NCBI GenBank assembly: GCA_018052735.1
Contig: JAGPMT010000008.1
Location: 1 to 64,000 of the forward strand
Origin: Phycisphaerae bacterium
GTDB lineage: Bacteria > Planctomycetota > Phycisphaerae > Sedimentisphaerales > Anaerohalosphaeraceae
Direction of reading: 5' to 3'
Length of the DNA: 64,000 bases
The notes beneath the pieces are model-generated. The model was not told the origin of the DNA and did not search any database. It worked only from the letters and a program-made list of their open reading frames with translations. Position 1 is the first letter of the stretch. Each line of letters starts with the position of its first letter. Below, piece after piece: positions 9,023 through 18,516 of this stretch. Both the position numbers and the translations under genes were made by a program.

Positions 9023-11129
9023 ATGAAGAAGAAATTATGTGTTGTGATGATGTGTTTAGGTGCGATACTGGCGACGGTCGCCAGGGCGGACCTGGTGGCC
9101 CGTTATACTTTTGATGACGGGACGGCGGCCGACGGTTCCGGCAACAGCAATAACGGCGTTCTGTTTGGCAATGTTGCTCCGGCGACGGATGCGGAACGCG
9201 GTGCTGTAATGAATTTTGGGGGGGGCAGACAGTTTTATACGGGTGGCAAACAGCCCCAGTCTGAATGCAGTTGCCAGCCAAATCACGATAGCCATGTGGC
9301 TGAATATCCCCAGTACAGGAACAAGGCAGCTGATTGAAAAAGGCGGTACAGGCGGTTCCGCTTGGTATACAGCCCCTTGGGGGATTCGAATGGAAAGCGA
9401 TGGCCGTCTGCGCATTCAGTGGGGCAATGTGGCTTTTCTGTATTCTGTTTCTGCGATTCCGCTGAATGAGTGGACTCATATCGCCCTGACCTTTGATTCG
9501 ACCCTTACAGAAAATCAAGTGAAGATCTATTCCAACGGTGTTTTAGATGCACAGGCGACATGGGCTACCATCCCTGCCACAAACACGAATGACTTGATTA
9601 TTGGAGCCGATATCTACAACTACCCCGGTACAGCTCCCCGATGGGAATACATAGGATTGATGGATGATATTCAGATTTTCAATACGGCATTGCTGGAAAC
9701 CGAGATTAGTCTTGTGATGACCGGCGGCGGCGTGAAGAATGTGGATCCTGCCAATGGAGCAAAATTTGTGCCGGTTGACAAGGTTCTGTCGTGGGATCCG
9801 CCAGCCGAATTCGAGCCCAACTTTATATTTACCGGCTATGATGTTTATTTTAGTACGGACCAGGACTTGGTCAAGGCCGGCCATGCGTCTGTAAAGGTCG
9901 TTTCGAACAGTCCCGCGGAAGAATACGATCCCTTTGGTCCTGCAGATATGGCTTACTCCACGCAGTATTTCTGGCGTGTGGATGTCGCTGGCCGCTATGA
10001 TTTTTCGACCGAACCAAACGCCATTGAGGGCGGAGTGTATTCATTTACAACTATTTCACTGGCTCCGACCATTACAACGCACCCGCTCAGTCAGGTTCGC
10101 GGTCCAGCCAACGGCAAACCGGATGCAGTGCTGACCATAGAGGCAGTCAATGCAACCGATTACCAATGGTACAAAGATGATGCCCCGATTTCCGGTGCTA
10201 TCCAGCCGACCCTGACAATTACCGGCGTTCAGCCCAGTGATGAAGGCCAGTATTATTGTGCGGCATCCAATGCCAACAGTCCCACAATTGTATATTCCAA
10301 TAAAGCGTGGGTGGAGTATGCACGATTGACCAGTCAGTGGGGTTTTGAAAACGATTATGCGGATGCTGTTGGCGGTTATGATGGTTCTGTTGCCGATGTG
10401 AATTCAACCCCGACATTCGCATCTGGGATAGTCGGCAGCTATGCCCTTGGATTGGATGGAATCGATGATTATCTGATTCTGCCGGCCGCAGCCCTGCCGA
10501 AAGCCGGAACAGAAATGACCTATGCATTCTGGGCCAAAAATAATACACCTACGGTGGGTACAGTAACCCTTTACGGCTATGCCGATGCACTGCCGGGCAA
10601 CCGTCTGGTCAATATCCATACTCCGTGGAGCAACAACAATGCGTATCTGGATATTTCGAATTCGGATGCTGCCGGCGCCTATGACCGTGTAGCAGCAGGC
10701 AATGCAGTCAATACTGCTGCCGAGCCATACTGGATTCACTGGATTTTTACCAAAGACAGTGAAACCGGAATCCAGCGGATTTATCGCAATGGTGTGCGGA
10801 TTGGGCAGGCAACAGGATTAACACGCCGGTTGTACGGTGTGGAACATCTCCAGCTGGGTGCCAACCGCGATACATCGGGCGTTGCCGGGCAGTTCTTCAA
10901 CGGGCAAATTGACGACCTGCGGATTTATAATTATGCCGTGGATGAAGTTGAAGCGGCCTATATGTACCACGACGCAACAGGAGCGGCTGTGTGCATCAAT
11001 GATGCAGATCCGGTTGTCGCCAAGTATGACTTTAACGACAACTGCAAGATTGATTTGCCGGACCTTGCGGAACTGGCGGCCAACTGGCTGCATTGCCAGC
11101 AGGTTCCGACGTGCGTGGCGCGTCCCTGA
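9023..11129 (+). CDS. Secreted LamG/Ig-like/half-dockerin protein, frameshifted
   Basis: Read as one gene with a frameshift at a G8 tract (9218-9225). ATG 9023 follows GGAGG by 7 bp and encodes signal peptide MKKKLCVVMMCLGAILATVARA. The first frame gives the start of a LamG (concanavalin-like) domain up to MNFGG and then stops at 9337. The second frame resumes with ADSFIRVANSPSLNA, the normal continuation seen in the paralogous LamG domains at 26.5 and 32.4 kb. After it come an FN3-like segment (VLSWDPP to YFWRVD), an Ig-like domain (YQWYK to GQYYCAAS), a second LamG-like domain and a C-terminal half-dockerin (YDFNDNCKIDLPDL). As written the product would be truncated at about 105 residues. 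One extra or two fewer G restores roughly 700 residues. It may be a sequencing error, a decayed gene or a phase-variable one. Confidence 0.75.
9218..9225 (+). repeat. G8 homopolymer at the frameshift point
   Basis: Eight consecutive G in the coding strand of the LamG gene, exactly where the reading frame shifts. With six or nine G the two halves join as NFGG-ADSFIRV or NFGGG-ADSFIRV, matching the pattern NFDGVNGSYIRI of the sister LamG domains. Confidence 0.9.
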
Positions 11130-11177
11130 GACGGTCGAAACGGTGAAGAGAAACCATATACTTGAAAGGGTTAAGTA

Positions 11178-13433
11178 ATGAGAAGCATAATCAAGACAAT
11201 ATGCATGATCACAGCGGTCCTGCTTCTGGGCACTGCAGTCCAGGCAGAATTGCAGTTTACCGAGAATTTTGATGGGCGTCCGATCGGAAATCTTATCGGT
11301 GCGACACCCACGGCAGGAAACAATGGTACCGTAGGTGTTTCTAACGGTACATCATCGGGTAATATTCAGGTCCAGCTGCAAAGCGGCTCCAATGTGTGCA
11401 ACATCGCGGGAAACTCCGGCGGCGACCGCCGCGGAGCCGGCACGTATAATATGACCGATCCTATTGCAGTCGGTGAAAAAGGTGTGGTGTTTTTCCGATT
11501 TTTGGTCGACAACACCCGGTCGGTGGATTACTACATTGGAATCCATACACGGACAACCAATATAAACGACTCGGCTATAGGAAGCAATCCGCAGAACTAT
11601 CTTATGGCGGGTTTTCATCTGTGGAGCGACGGTGAGCCGGCCGGCACGATGAAGATGGTGTCAACACAGCATACGGCTACCTTCGCAACCGGTCTCTTGC
11701 GAAACCAGTGGTATAACTGCTGGATTGAAGCGGACCATGCAGCGGAGACATTCAGTGTGTATATCAGCCCGGCTGACGGACCTGCCGGAGCAGCGACTCT
11801 GCCGGCCTCCTCTGATAAAGTCGTATCGGACAGGCCGTTTGAGGTTGCCACAACGGCTCCTCTGGCCGGGATGTTTGTTATGGGCCGGACTTATTCAGCT
11901 GAGGTTGCTCCATGGCAGCGGTCAACCACCCAGTTAGGCAATATCCGGGTGGACGAAATCTATTGGGACGGCAGCAACGGTTTAGCATCGTTGACAGCTC
12001 AGAAGCCGGATCCGGCCAATAAAGCAATCGATGTGGCTATTGAAAAGGTGCTTTCGTGGGAGGCGCCCGATGATCCCAAGATTGCTCAAGTGCTTGGCTA
12101 TGATGTATATATGGACCCGAATATGGCAAAAGTAACCAACCGGGATCCGTCAGTCCTCAAAAGTGCCGCTCAAACGGCAGCATCATACGATCCGACACCC
12201 GATATGGCATTTGTCAAGACATATTACTGGGTCGTCGATACGATTGTTACGCTGGTTGATGACCCCAATGAGCCCAAAGTGCCCCGCGTTCATTCTGGCG
12301 AGGTGTGGTCGTTCACAACAACAAATCCGGGTCCCAAAATTACCAGTGACCCAGCTGATCAGCTGGCTGACTTGGGAGGATCTGCTTCATTTACCGCAGG
12401 TGTTTCCAGCCCTTATGTGCCGGCAACCTATCAATGGTATAAATCCAATGACCGAAGCAACAGCACGCCGGCTGATGATGTGCTGATCGGCGGGGCTACA
12501 GATCTGACCTATACTGTTTCCAATGCTGCTCTGGCTGATGAGAAGTTTTATTACCTTGTTGCCTCTAATGTATATAACAGCGTTACCTATAGCGCAAAAT
12601 CCAAACCGGCTGCCCTCGGCGTAAAACGCAAGGTTGCGCACTGGACACTGGATGGATTAGTAGGCGGCAAGTATGAAGATATCAGCGGGGAAGGACATCA
12701 TGCCGACCCCAACGGTTCGCCGGTATTTTACAGCGGTGTCAATCCGGCTCTCACAAACAATGCGGTATGGGTCAATCCCGATGGCGGCTGGGCAACCGTA
12801 GGGGCATGGGATCCCTCGGAGTTTACAGGCAAACTGACAGTGTCGATGTGGGTCAAATGGAATGGCCAGCCGGCAACTCCGCGCTATCAGGGTTTGATAG
12901 GCAAACGCAGTGTGTATGCAACGAATATGCGGTGGCAGCTGGAAATCGGCAACAATGCTGCCAGTCTCTTGACCTTCAAGAGCAACATCAACGGCATTAC
13001 CGGTCCGATTCTGCCGGTGGGCGAATGGGAACAGGTTGTTGTTGCCTATGATGGAACGACCGCCACAATGTACCGCAATGGGACCTATGCCGTCAGCGGT
13101 CCGGTTACCCTTAACGACGGGATCATTTCCAACTTGGTTATCGGCGGCGTAGGACTTGATCCGGCGGCTGTGCCCCCTGTGGCAACATCGATTCTCGATG
13201 GATTGCTGGATGATATCCAGATCTACAACTACGCTCTTGACCCGGTTACCATTGCTTATTCCTTTACGGATGTGGATCCTCTGGGACGGAAAGCCTGCGT
13301 AGATCCTCGTGATCCGATTTTGGTGGCTTATGACCTCAACGGCGACTGCGAAATCGGCCTTGGAGATCTGATAGATTTGGCCAATCACTGGCTTGAAGGA
13401 CAATTAGTCCCCGATGTAGTGGCTCGTCCCTAA
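11178..13433 (+). CDS. Secreted multidomain protein: novel N-terminal module, FN3-like, Ig-like, LamG, half-dockerin
   Basis: 751 residues. The signal peptide ends ...GTAVQA. Residues about 23-270 form a module shared with the next two genes and with the 1381-residue protein at 18517. Its hallmarks are a start like FTENFDGRPIG, GVVFFRFLV, YYIGIHT, NQWYNCWIEADHAAETF and a closing DEIYWDGSNGL. Then come an FN3-like segment (VLSWEAPDDP to TYYWVVDT), an Ig-like domain (TYQWYKSND) and a LamG domain (AHWTLDGLVGG to LLDDIQIYNYAL), ending in a half-dockerin (ACVDPRDPI, YDLNGDCEIGLGDL). No catalytic motif is seen, so glycan binding or surface adhesion is more likely than an enzyme. It lies 48 bp after the previous paralogue. 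The function is not established. Confidence 0.8.
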   Translation: MRSIIKTICMITAVLLLGTAVQAELQFTENFDGRPIGNLIGATPTAGNNGTVGVSNGTSSGNIQVQLQSGSNVCNIAGNSGGDRRGAGTYNMTDPIAVGEKGVVFFRFLVDNTRSVDYYIGIHTRTTNINDSAIGSNPQNYLMAGFHLWSDGEPAGTMKMVSTQHTATFATGLLRNQWYNCWIEADHAAETFSVYISPADGPAGAATLPASSDKVVSDRPFEVATTAPLAGMFVMGRTYSAEVAPWQRSTTQLGNIRVDEIYWDGSNGLASLTAQKPDPANKAIDVAIEKVLSWEAPDDPKIAQVLGYDVYMDPNMAKVTNRDPSVLKSAAQTAASYDPTPDMAFVKTYYWVVDTIVTLVDDPNEPKVPRVHSGEVWSFTTTNPGPKITSDPADQLADLGGSASFTAGVSSPYVPATYQWYKSNDRSNSTPADDVLIGGATDLTYTVSNAALADEKFYYLVASNVYNSVTYSAKSKPAALGVKRKVAHWTLDGLVGGKYEDISGEGHHADPNGSPVFYSGVNPALTNNAVWVNPDGGWATVGAWDPSEFTGKLTVSMWVKWNGQPATPRYQGLIGKRSVYATNMRWQLEIGNNAASLLTFKSNINGITGPILPVGEWEQVVVAYDGTTATMYRNGTYAVSGPVTLNDGIISNLVIGGVGLDPAAVPPVATSILDGLLDDIQIYNYALDPVTIAYSFTDVDPLGRKACVDPRDPILVAYDLNGDCEIGLGDLIDLANHWLEGQLVPDVVARP

Positions 13434-13516
13434 GACGCCAGAAAGAAGTGAATGAAATTGGCGGTTTAATATCTCTGCCCGGACGGCAGGAATTGGAATA
13501 CGCCAATGCAATGCTG

Positions 13517-13565
13517 CCCTGTTCAGGGTATCGGGCAAACGATATCCTGAACAGGGTGTTTTGTT
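13517..13565 (+). terminator. Rho-independent terminator
   Basis: A 17-bp stem (13517-13533 with 13540-13556, one G-T pair) with a 6-base loop, followed by TGTTTTGTT. It lies 84 bp after the stop of the 751-residue gene and separates the second and third members of the paralogue array. The remaining gap to 13929 (about 360 bp) shows no gene; it ends with the AAAGGA ribosome-binding site of the next gene. Confidence 0.8.
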
Positions 13566-13929
13566 AAAAAGCACGGCAAAAAATGCCCGGATTTGTGGTT
13601 TAGTAAAAAAATGCATTCCTTTAAGTTGCCCAGAAACACAGGACAACAGGGATGGAGAAAAGAAATTATTTCTGATTCGGTTTTTTCCAGAAAGTAATTG
13701 TGAGGAAAAGGGAAAATAAAAGACAGGGGGGAAGGTCGTTCTGTTGAGGGATTATCGCCCAAAGGCATGTTTTTGGAAAAGGACAGGGGCAGGATATTAT
13801 GAATCCACAAAGGGGGATATTTCAGTGGTTGGGGCAACCGATGTGTGCATCGTGCGGCGATGGTTTCGGCGATTCTGGAGTTCCGGACAAGGTAAAGCTG
13901 ATTTGGACTGTATATGAAAGGAAATTGTG

Positions 13930-16116
13930 ATGAAAACCCATCGAATTCTGTTCATCGCGATGATTTTACTGCCGGCGGCATCGGTTGTTGCTGAATTGCT
14001 GCTGGTAGAGGACTTTACCGACAAGACAGAGGCAGTAACCATTGATGGAAAGATCCCCAACGGCGTATTGGGAGGGGCGTGGGATACCGAGGGTGAATCT
14101 ACCGGCAATATTACTACCCGTACATCAGACGGGAGCATGACATTGCGGGTATCTGCCCACAGTTCCGGAACGCTGGTTCGCGGTGCGGGTATTGCGGGGC
14201 TTACCAATCCCATTGACAATACGGAAGCCGGTATATTGTTTTTCCGCTTTAAGGTTGCTTCCGGTTCAAGGCCTCTCCAGGATTATCTGGGAATACATAC
14301 CTACACCAGCAGCAGCTATCTGAACTCTACGACCTGTCAAGGTAGCGCCATGAACGCCGGATTCAGCTTATTCTGTGCGGCTTCCAGCGCGACATTTGAT
14401 ATAAAAACGATCGACAATGCGACAGTCCTGAAGACCGGACTTGCGCGTAATCAGTGGTACAATGTCTGGATTGTTGCGGACAACGCGAGGGATACTTTTG
14501 ATTTATATGTTAATGCATCCAGCAGTCCGGGCAGGCCGGTTGAGCTGCCGGCGGAGTCCGACAGAATCGGAGAGGGACTTGCTTTCGGAATGGCAACTGC
14601 TTCCCCGCTTGCCGGTGTGACATTTGGCAAACCTGTACCGACATTGGTTTCCGGACAGACCGAAGATGTTTTTATTGATGATATTTACTGGGATGGCGAT
14701 GAGGGGCTGACACTGACGAGCAAGGGGGCGAGGAATCCTGTTCCCGCCCATCGGGCGGTGCAGGTTCCATTGGATCAGATTTTATCATGGGATGCCCCGA
14801 ATGACCCGAATGTGGCACAGATATTCGGCTATGATGTGTATTTGGATCCGAATGAAGCGAAGGTTGCAGCCGGCCTGGCTTCCGTACGGGTCAGTACAAA
14901 TCAGGCGGTTCAATTTTTTGATCCTGTTTTGGCTTATGATACGACATACTATTGGCGTGTGGATTCGCGCATCAGGCTTAATGACCCGAACCAGACCCAG
15001 TTGATTGTGCCTTCCAGTGTCTGGCGATTTACCGCCGAATCGTCGCTTCCGGCAATTACCCGGCAGCCCGCCTATGCAGTTGTGAAAGCAGGCACAGCCG
15101 CAGTATTTACGATTACGGTAGAAAGCGTTTTCCCGCCTTCGTACCAGTGGTATAAATCGAGCGATCCGGCTAACGATACCTTTGGGGATGATATCTTGAT
15201 TTCCGGAGCTACGGGGCCAACATTGACATTGTCGGGGGTTTCGACTGCCGATGAGGGCTTTTATTACTGCAAGGTAACGAATCCTCGGGTGGCGTATTCC
15301 AGCGCAGCGGGATTAGCCATTCAGCGACCGCTGGCGCACTGGACACTGGATGGTCTGGTGGGCGGCAAATACGCCGACACAAGCGGCGAAGGGCATCACG
15401 CCGACCCGAATGGTACGCCGCTGTTTGCGGCCGGAGTCAATCCGGCAAAAACGGGCAATGCAGTTGCAATCAATGCCGGCAGCGGCTGGGCCAACGCGGG
15501 CTCATGGAACCCGTCGCAGTATTCCGGGCAGCTGTCGATTTCGCTGTGGGTTAAGTGGGCCGGCCAGTGGGAAGCCCCGTACTATCAGGGCCTCATCGGC
15601 AAACGGAACGCTTATACGGATGACGGGATGATGTGGCAGCTGGAAATCGGCAACACCAGCCCCTACAACCTGACCTTTAAGCGCTATACGACGGGCACAC
15701 AGACAGTCGCCGCCACGGGACCGCTGCCGGTTGGCGAGTGGGAGCAGGTGACTGTTACCTATGACGGCTCAACGGCTCGGGTTTATCGCAATGGACAAAG
15801 CGCGGTCAGTGCAGCGATGCCCTTAAGCGGCGGGACCGACGCAACGGTGATGATTGGAGCCGTCGGTTTGGATTTGACCACCGGCTTGCCAATTTCGCCA
15901 ATGAATGGCCTGCTGGATGACGTATGGATTTACAACTATTCCCTGGATCCGGTCACGGTGGCCTATTCCTATACAGATATTCAAGGCGGAACAGTCTGCG
16001 TGTATCCGAACGATGCGGTCTTGCAGGCATTCGATTTTAACCATAACTGCAGAATTGATGTGGGCGATCTGGTCGAGATGGCCGCTTACTGGCTTTATGA
16101 CCAGCTTGTGCCATAA
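13930..16116 (+). CDS. Secreted multidomain protein of the same array (novel module, FN3-like, Ig-like, LamG, half-dockerin)
   Basis: 728 residues. ATG 13930 is preferred to the GTG three bases earlier because of its spacing from AAAGGA. The signal peptide is MKTHRILFIAMILLPAASVVA. The architecture matches the gene at 11178: N-terminal module about 19-260 (GVLGGAWDTEGESTGN, GILFFRFKV, WYNVWIVADNARDTF, DDIYWDGDEGL), FN3-like, Ig-like (SYQWYKSSD to FYYCKV), LamG and a half-dockerin (VCVYPNDAV, FDFNHNCRIDVGDL), ending shortly after the helix at QLVP. The LamG region is close to that of the 11178 gene even at DNA level (near 12635 and 15332), pointing to a recent duplication. No enzyme motif is seen; a glycan-binding surface role is inferred. 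Confidence 0.8.
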   Translation: MKTHRILFIAMILLPAASVVAELLLVEDFTDKTEAVTIDGKIPNGVLGGAWDTEGESTGNITTRTSDGSMTLRVSAHSSGTLVRGAGIAGLTNPIDNTEAGILFFRFKVASGSRPLQDYLGIHTYTSSSYLNSTTCQGSAMNAGFSLFCAASSATFDIKTIDNATVLKTGLARNQWYNVWIVADNARDTFDLYVNASSSPGRPVELPAESDRIGEGLAFGMATASPLAGVTFGKPVPTLVSGQTEDVFIDDIYWDGDEGLTLTSKGARNPVPAHRAVQVPLDQILSWDAPNDPNVAQIFGYDVYLDPNEAKVAAGLASVRVSTNQAVQFFDPVLAYDTTYYWRVDSRIRLNDPNQTQLIVPSSVWRFTAESSLPAITRQPAYAVVKAGTAAVFTITVESVFPPSYQWYKSSDPANDTFGDDILISGATGPTLTLSGVSTADEGFYYCKVTNPRVAYSSAAGLAIQRPLAHWTLDGLVGGKYADTSGEGHHADPNGTPLFAAGVNPAKTGNAVAINAGSGWANAGSWNPSQYSGQLSISLWVKWAGQWEAPYYQGLIGKRNAYTDDGMMWQLEIGNTSPYNLTFKRYTTGTQTVAATGPLPVGEWEQVTVTYDGSTARVYRNGQSAVSAAMPLSGGTDATVMIGAVGLDLTTGLPISPMNGLLDDVWIYNYSLDPVTVAYSYTDIQGGTVCVYPNDAVLQAFDFNHNCRIDVGDLVEMAAYWLYDQLVP

Positions 16117-16179
16117 CACTGCAGACTGCCTATCGGATAAACAGAATAGAGGGTTTTTGGATGATAGAAAGGGTGTAAA

Positions 16180-18402
16180 ATGCGAAACATAACTGTAACA
16201 GGATTAGGCATTTTACTTGTGCTGCTGTTTGGCCCGGCAGTTCAGGCAGAGCTGCAGTTCGTAGATAATTTTGAAGGGATGACGGTCGGAGCAAATATGC
16301 CATATAATGTTCCGACTGCCGGCGGCGGGGGCATCTGGAGCACGAATACCGGAGGAACGTCAGGAAATATTTATGTCGAAACCAACAGCGGAAGCACTGT
16401 CATTCGCTTTATGACAACCTCCGACGGTGCTAACAGCCGCGGTTTTGGATTTGCCGATATTGATAATGCCATTGAAAATACAGAAAGCGGCATCTTGTTT
16501 TTCCGATTCTGCATTCGCGTGGAAGCTAATGCGGCTGACACCTATTTCGGTATTCATGCTCTAAGCGGAGTCACGCCGTTTGCCGTTGCAGGCAACAGTC
16601 CTCAAAACTATATTGTAGCCGGTTTCCGTGCGGTTAATGGTGCAGGCACATCCGTGGATTTGGTCGCTATCAAAGATCCCGGTGCGGTTCTTTTAGCCGG
16701 TCTGACCCGCGGGCAATGGTACAACTGCTGGATAGACGCCGACAACGCAGCCAACACCTTTGATTTATACATCAGCCCTGCTTCGGGGCCTGCAGGCCCA
16801 CCAACGCTGCCCACTCAGGCTGACAGAATTGCAGACGATCTGCCGTTTGAAAATACCGCGACGTATGGAAACAGCCCGCTGATGGGGGCATTTTTTGATA
16901 CACCCCGTCTGTCTTCCACCACCCGGTCAACTACTCAATCTGCCCGGACGTTTATTGATGAAGTCTGGTGGGATGGCGATGCCGGACTGGTGTTTATAAG
17001 CAAGGGTGCTCGGAATCCGGTGCCGGCCAATAACGCCACCGAGGTTCCGTTAGATCAGGTTCTTTCGTGGGATGCCCCGGACGATCCCAATGTTCAAGCG
17101 GTGCTGGGCTACGATGTATATTTCTCATCCAATCAGGCAGATGTTCAGAACGGCGAACCTTCAGCGCTGGTTAGTGCCGGTCAGACAGCCCTGTCGTACA
17201 AACCGGTTCTGGCATATGACGCACACTATTTTTGGCGCGTCACAACAACAGTTCAGATGGATGATCCGAATCATACAGTATTGGTAGATCCGGGCAGGGT
17301 GTGGAGTTTTGAAACAATGCACTCGCTGCCGATTATTACGCAGCAGCCGGCCGATGTAATTGCCCCTGCCGGTCAGACTGTCCAGTTTGCGATTGCGGCT
17401 GAAAGTATTTTGCCGGCTTCGTATCAGTGGTATAAATCATCCGACCGAACCAGCGGCACACCGGACGATGATACGCTGATTTCCGGCGCATCTTCAGCCG
17501 TTTTAACGCTGTCAACTATTTCGATATCTGATGAAGCGTATTATTATTGCAAAGTTTATAATCCCTCTGTTGTCTATTCCAATGCGGCCTCTTTAGGTGT
17601 CAAACGGGAATTAGCGCATTGGACATTGAACCAGACCGATTATGATACCGCAAACCAGCGGTATTTGGATTCGGTCGGGGGGTACCATGCATCGATTGCA
17701 GTGCCGGGAAATACTCCTGTTTTTATTGACGGTATTGTTGCTCCCGCTTCGAATGGAGCTGCGGTTTTCGATCCCAATACCTACGGCATTGTCAGTATGC
17801 TGAATCCGTCGGAGTTTACCGGCCAATTGACGCTGAGTGTATGGATTTTGTGGGACGGCACTCCTCCTTCAGAATACGGTAACGTCATCCTGCAGAAAGG
17901 AACTGCCTATGATACATGGATGTGGTCGCTGAAACTGCGTCAAAGCGAAGGTAACAGGGCAGGGGTTCGGTTTTATAATAATTTCGGCTATTCGGCACAA
18001 ACAGCTAATCTGATTGAAGCCAATGTCTGGACTCACGTCTGTGCAACGTGGGATGGTACGATGATCCGTGTCTATATCAATGGAAATTTAGCTTCCAGCG
18101 ACGATACGGGAACACTGGGGCCAGATACCCTTGGTGTCATGCATATAGCCAGCGGCGACAATCTTCCGGGAGCGCTGGATGAGGTCCGGATTTTCAATAC
18201 GGCTTATGATGCAACGGCCATTGCTTTGGACCTGTATTACCCCGTCAGCGGCAAGCCGGTTTGCGTAAATCCCGGCGATCCGATTTTGGCTCTGTATGAT
18301 GCCAGCGGGGACTGTATTGTCAATCTGGCAGATTTTGCACTGCTGGCATCTCACTGGATGGATTGTATGCTGGTGCCGGATTGTATTGAGTGGCCTCAAT
18401 AG
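16180..18402 (+). CDS. Secreted multidomain protein of the same array (novel module, FN3-like, Ig-like, LamG, half-dockerin)
   Basis: 740 residues; ATG 16180 follows AGAAAGGGTGTAAA. The signal peptide ends GPAVQA. The N-terminal module (about 22-270) has the family landmarks FVDNFEGMTVG, GILFFRFCI, QWYNCWIDADNAANTF and DEVWWDGDAGL. FN3-like (VLSWDAPDDPN), Ig-like (SYQWYKSSD to YYYCKV) and LamG domains follow. The tail is a half-dockerin (VCVNPGDPI, YDASGDCIVNLADF) plus a second Cys pair in MDCMLVPDC. The LamG domain is more diverged than in its two upstream paralogues, so this copy is probably older. The role is unknown; the context suggests extracellular polysaccharide binding. Confidence 0.8.
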   Translation: MRNITVTGLGILLVLLFGPAVQAELQFVDNFEGMTVGANMPYNVPTAGGGGIWSTNTGGTSGNIYVETNSGSTVIRFMTTSDGANSRGFGFADIDNAIENTESGILFFRFCIRVEANAADTYFGIHALSGVTPFAVAGNSPQNYIVAGFRAVNGAGTSVDLVAIKDPGAVLLAGLTRGQWYNCWIDADNAANTFDLYISPASGPAGPPTLPTQADRIADDLPFENTATYGNSPLMGAFFDTPRLSSTTRSTTQSARTFIDEVWWDGDAGLVFISKGARNPVPANNATEVPLDQVLSWDAPDDPNVQAVLGYDVYFSSNQADVQNGEPSALVSAGQTALSYKPVLAYDAHYFWRVTTTVQMDDPNHTVLVDPGRVWSFETMHSLPIITQQPADVIAPAGQTVQFAIAAESILPASYQWYKSSDRTSGTPDDDTLISGASSAVLTLSTISISDEAYYYCKVYNPSVVYSNAASLGVKRELAHWTLNQTDYDTANQRYLDSVGGYHASIAVPGNTPVFIDGIVAPASNGAAVFDPNTYGIVSMLNPSEFTGQLTLSVWILWDGTPPSEYGNVILQKGTAYDTWMWSLKLRQSEGNRAGVRFYNNFGYSAQTANLIEANVWTHVCATWDGTMIRVYINGNLASSDDTGTLGPDTLGVMHIASGDNLPGALDEVRIFNTAYDATAIALDLYYPVSGKPVCVNPGDPILALYDASGDCIVNLADFALLASHWMDCMLVPDCIEWPQ

Positions 18403-18418
18403 GTAGAAATTGACAGCA

Positions 18419-18445
18419 GGGGACGCTGACATAACGGGCGTCCCC
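18419..18445 (+). terminator. Hairpin after the secreted-protein array (weak terminator)
   Basis: A perfect 8-bp GC-rich stem (GGGGACGC at 18419-18426 with GCGTCCCC at 18438-18445) starting 16 bp after the stop codon. No run of T follows, so it may only slow transcription or protect the 3' end of the mRNA. Confidence 0.4.
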
Positions 18446-18516
18446 CGCATAATATAAATCCTGTTTCCTGCGGGTCTGGTGCGAAAATCAGATAAGCCAA
18501 GAAATATGGGGGCGAT

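Noticed and set aside
12657-13403. 248-residue antisense ORF within the LamG array gene
   Set aside because: It mirrors a GC-rich coding sequence; similar antisense frames recur opposite other LamG domains, as expected from shared composition.
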